IMG/VR virus record: IMGVR_UViG_3300018424_005577
Location: 37,912 to 101,911 of that record
From: a virus
Length of the DNA: 64,000 bases
Direction: 5' to 3' (one strand)
Shown: positions 62,080-64,000 of the stretch, in pieces
Layout: every line of letters starts with the position of its first letter
How positions within the stretch are numbered: position 1 is the first letter of the stretch
Program-made: the position numbers and the translations under genes
Notes under the pieces: model-generated
Databases searched by the model: none
Told to the model about the DNA's origin: nothing
Seen by the model: only the letters and a program-made list of their open reading frames with translations

Positions 62080-62082
62080 ATA
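62075..62082 (+). promoter_or_regulatory. Late promoter candidate CATAAATA
   Basis: One mismatch from TATAAATA, overlapping the stop of D; about 19 bases before the next ATG, with TTGGAG in between. The very short spacing makes it less certain than the others. Confidence 0.35.
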
Positions 62083-62100
62083 CATTGGAGATTAAATAAA

Positions 62101-62421
62101 ATGGCAACAGGAAGATTAGGATCAGCAAACTTAGTAGCGGCGACTCCAGAAGTAATATATACCGTTGGTAACGATATATTCTCTGTCGTAACTGTGAACG
62201 TTTGTAATAGATCATCAAGTGCTGTAACTATAAATATAGCACTTTCTAGTGCTGATACAGCAACAGATGACGAGTACATAGAATTTGGTGCAGACTTAGT
62301 ACCTAACGGAGTGCTAGAAAGAACTGGATTAGTTATTGAATCCGGAACACGAGTGATTGTTACATCTAGCGGAAACGATGTGTCTGCAATGACTATGGGC
62401 ATTGAGACAGCAACGGTTTAA
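62101..62421 (+). CDS. Small beta-sandwich structural protein, paralogue 3
   Basis: A 106-aa protein: VIYTVGNDIFSVVTVNVCNR, LVPNGVLERTGLVIESGTRV, ending in SAMTMGIETATV. The layout matches 34101 and 47897, and again it lies beside a fibre gene. A capping or adaptor role in the fibre assembly is inferred. Confidence 0.6.
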   Translation: MATGRLGSANLVAATPEVIYTVGNDIFSVVTVNVCNRSSSAVTINIALSSADTATDDEYIEFGADLVPNGVLERTGLVIESGTRVIVTSSGNDVSAMTMGIETATV

Positions 62422-62431
62422 GGATTAAGAT

Positions 62432-63388
62432 ATGGGACGTAGAATATCAAACGGTGTAGCACTTCCAGGATTAGGTTCGCTATCAGTTGAAACAAATACT
62501 ATTGAAACAGTACAAGCAGGTGAAGATTTAATTTTAAATCCTTTAGGCGATGTAATTGTTACAAAGAATCTTGAAATAAACGGACAAGGTGATATGCGTT
62601 TGATGGATTCTGATAGTAGTAATTGGGTGGCTTTTCAAGCACCTGCAACAGTTAGTAGTAATGTCACATGGACACTACCGGATGCAGACGGAAGTGCAGA
62701 TCAATTTTTACAAACAAATGCAAGCGGTACACTTAATTGGGGAGACCCATACATAAGTAGAACAACTACTACTACAAACGCTACACAGTATATTACTTTT
62801 AGTAATGCAAATAGTAATGCTACAATTACAGATGTTTTAGTTAACGCTAATCTCCAATACAATCCTAGCACAGGACAACTAAAACTTGCTGATAACACTA
62901 CCTCTAGTAGTAAAACTACAGGTACACTTGTTGTAACAGGCGGCGTAGGTATAAGTGGTACAACATTTGCCGCAGACATGCGTGTAGATAGTTTAGGTGT
63001 TAACACTAACGCTTCAGGTACAGCCGGCGAAATTAGAGCAACCAACGCAATTACTGCATTTTATTCTGATAAAAGATTAAAAGATATAAAAGAAAATATT
63101 AGCGATGCACTAGATAAAGTTGCATCACTTAATGGTGTTGTATATACTCAAAACAAAAAAGCAGAAGAATATGGGTATGACGACTACAGTCAACAAGTTG
63201 GACTTATTGCTCAAGAAGTACAGGAAGTACTTCCGGAGATAGTGAAGCCAGCACCATTTGATATTGATGAAAACAATAACAGTATAAGCGGCGAAAATTA
63301 TCTTACTATCCAATATGAAAAAGTTATTCCTTTGCTTGTAGAAGCAATTAAAGAGTTGAAAGCGCAGGTAGAAGAATTAAAAAAGTAG
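62432..63388 (+). CDS. Tail fibre with C-terminal S74 intramolecular chaperone
   Basis: A 318-aa protein. The first ~200 residues are short fibre repeats (ETVQAGEDLILNPLGDVIVT, TGTLVVTGGVGISGTTFAAD). The last ~105 are a peptidase S74 domain: AFYSDKRLKDIKENISDALD, YGYDDYSQQVGLIAQEVQEV and YEKVIPLLVEAIKELKAQVE. S74 domains trimerise and fold beta-helical fibres and then cleave themselves off; the Ser-Asp of SDKRLKD is the usual cleavage site. It is the only S74-ended protein in view, so it may be a host-range tip fibre. Confidence 0.88.
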   Translation: MGRRISNGVALPGLGSLSVETNTIETVQAGEDLILNPLGDVIVTKNLEINGQGDMRLMDSDSSNWVAFQAPATVSSNVTWTLPDADGSADQFLQTNASGTLNWGDPYISRTTTTTNATQYITFSNANSNATITDVLVNANLQYNPSTGQLKLADNTTSSSKTTGTLVVTGGVGISGTTFAADMRVDSLGVNTNASGTAGEIRATNAITAFYSDKRLKDIKENISDALDKVASLNGVVYTQNKKAEEYGYDDYSQQVGLIAQEVQEVLPEIVKPAPFDIDENNNSISGENYLTIQYEKVIPLLVEAIKELKAQVEELKK

Positions 63389-63398
63389 AGTTTGATAA

Positions 63399-64000
63399 AT
63401 GACAACAAAGTTAAAACAGTATTCAGTTAAAATAGGAGCAGGTACAAAAGCAAATCGTACTGGATCACCAGTCGAAGGTGATATAAGATATAACACTGAA
63501 AACAAATCCTATGAGCTGTATAAAAATAATGCATACGGCACTGATGGTTGGTACGGAGTTGGCGGAAGACATCTACTAGCAAGGCAAGCAGTATCTGGAA
63601 CTTGGTCAAGTTTGGATTTAAATTGGGGCAGTTCGAATTATAGATATGCGTTTTACGAAGTAAGTTGTGTGCTAGCCGATCCCGGTTCTAGCAATGCCTA
63701 TCTACAGTTACGCTGGAGAAATGATAGCGGTGTAGACAGCGGCAGTGATTATGGCACTGCTATTGGATTTCACTGTGCAAATGATGGTTGGGATCTTGCA
63801 CATCAAAACAATAGATTAAATTCAAACCCAACTAGTAGACATTTTATTTCGCCTACTAACGGTTCTTATCAATTGGCATCAACAGCAGAAGATCACTATC
63901 ACATGCAAACATTTGTAGCTAATTTACCTACAAATTCACATGAGCAAAAAATTATAAATGGTTGGTATAGTTATAGAAGTGAAAATAGAACAGGTGGCGG
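63399..64000 (+). CDS. Receptor-binding fibre protein, partial (C-terminus beyond right edge)
   Basis: ATG at 63399 opens a frame without stops to the window end (200 codons visible). It starts MTTKLKQYSVKIGAGTK and has the RYNT-type module (GSPVEGDIRYNTENKSYELY) found in the giant fibres, then a jelly-roll-like beta domain (SNYRYAFYEVSCVLADPGSS, LQLRWRNDSGVDSGSDYG, GFHCANDGWDLAH). The composition and position after an S74 fibre suggest a receptor-binding or distal fibre subunit. Confidence 0.7.
   Translation, partial: MTTKLKQYSVKIGAGTKANRTGSPVEGDIRYNTENKSYELYKNNAYGTDGWYGVGGRHLLARQAVSGTWSSLDLNWGSSNYRYAFYEVSCVLADPGSSNAYLQLRWRNDSGVDSGSDYGTAIGFHCANDGWDLAHQNNRLNSNPTSRHFISPTNGSYQLASTAEDHYHMQTFVANLPTNSHEQKIINGWYSYRSENRTGG

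Overview
This window is a contiguous piece of a T4-type myovirus genome. The organisation and protein motifs match marine T4-like phages: gp6, gp25, gp5 and gp53 baseplate proteins; gp55 late sigma factor; gp47/gp46 nuclease; gp20 portal; gp21 protease; gp22 scaffold; gp23 major capsid protein. DNA is AT-rich and densely coding, with frequent TAATG overlaps. No photosynthesis genes and no tRNAs were seen. The gene set, a glutamine-riboswitch-like leader and a PqqA-like peptide suggest a phage of a streamlined marine heterotroph, perhaps one that uses PQQ (for example a methylotroph). The host assignment is inference only.

Layout. (1) 1-15218, minus strand: a baseplate operon read leftward in the order gp48/54-like, gp53, hub, gp5 spike, gp25, gp6, then a very large protein at the gp7 position that runs off the left edge. 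(2) 15240-19672, plus: early/middle-type genes gp55, gp47, gp46, a small unknown and a GIY-YIG-like nuclease. The first two are preceded by near-perfect host sigma-70 promoters. (3) 19673-20165: a GC-rich non-coding stretch ending in a terminator, a candidate structured RNA. (4) 20166-24743: a candidate internal capsid protein (plus), gp26-like and a small partner (minus), and a tape-measure-like protein (plus). (5) 24747-31492: the head module gp20, two unknowns, gp67-like core, gp21, gp22, gp23. (6) 31493-32373: a compact accessory cassette between capsid and tail-fibre genes. It holds a terminator, a 23-codon pqqA-like gene, a UUCG terminator, a glnA-type glutamine riboswitch with a 32-codon ORF, a sigma-70 promoter, a GC-rich structured RNA with terminator, and a late promoter with a hairpin leader. 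(7) 32374-64000: structural and tail-fibre genes, including four giant proteins (1815, 2434, 1868 and 2603 aa) built from repeated modules (beta-helix, tandem adhesin repeats, FG-GAP-like and Asp-box propellers, CBM-like repeats), an S74 chaperone-ended fibre, and a fibre ORF that runs off the right edge.

Regulatory logic. Sigma-70 promoters precede gp55, gp47 and the second RNA. T4-late-type octamers (TATAAATA and single-base variants) precede structural operons on both strands. gp55 encoded here is the expected reader of the late octamers. The cassette in part 6 is the most unusual part: each small element has its own promoter and/or terminator although it sits inside the late virion block.
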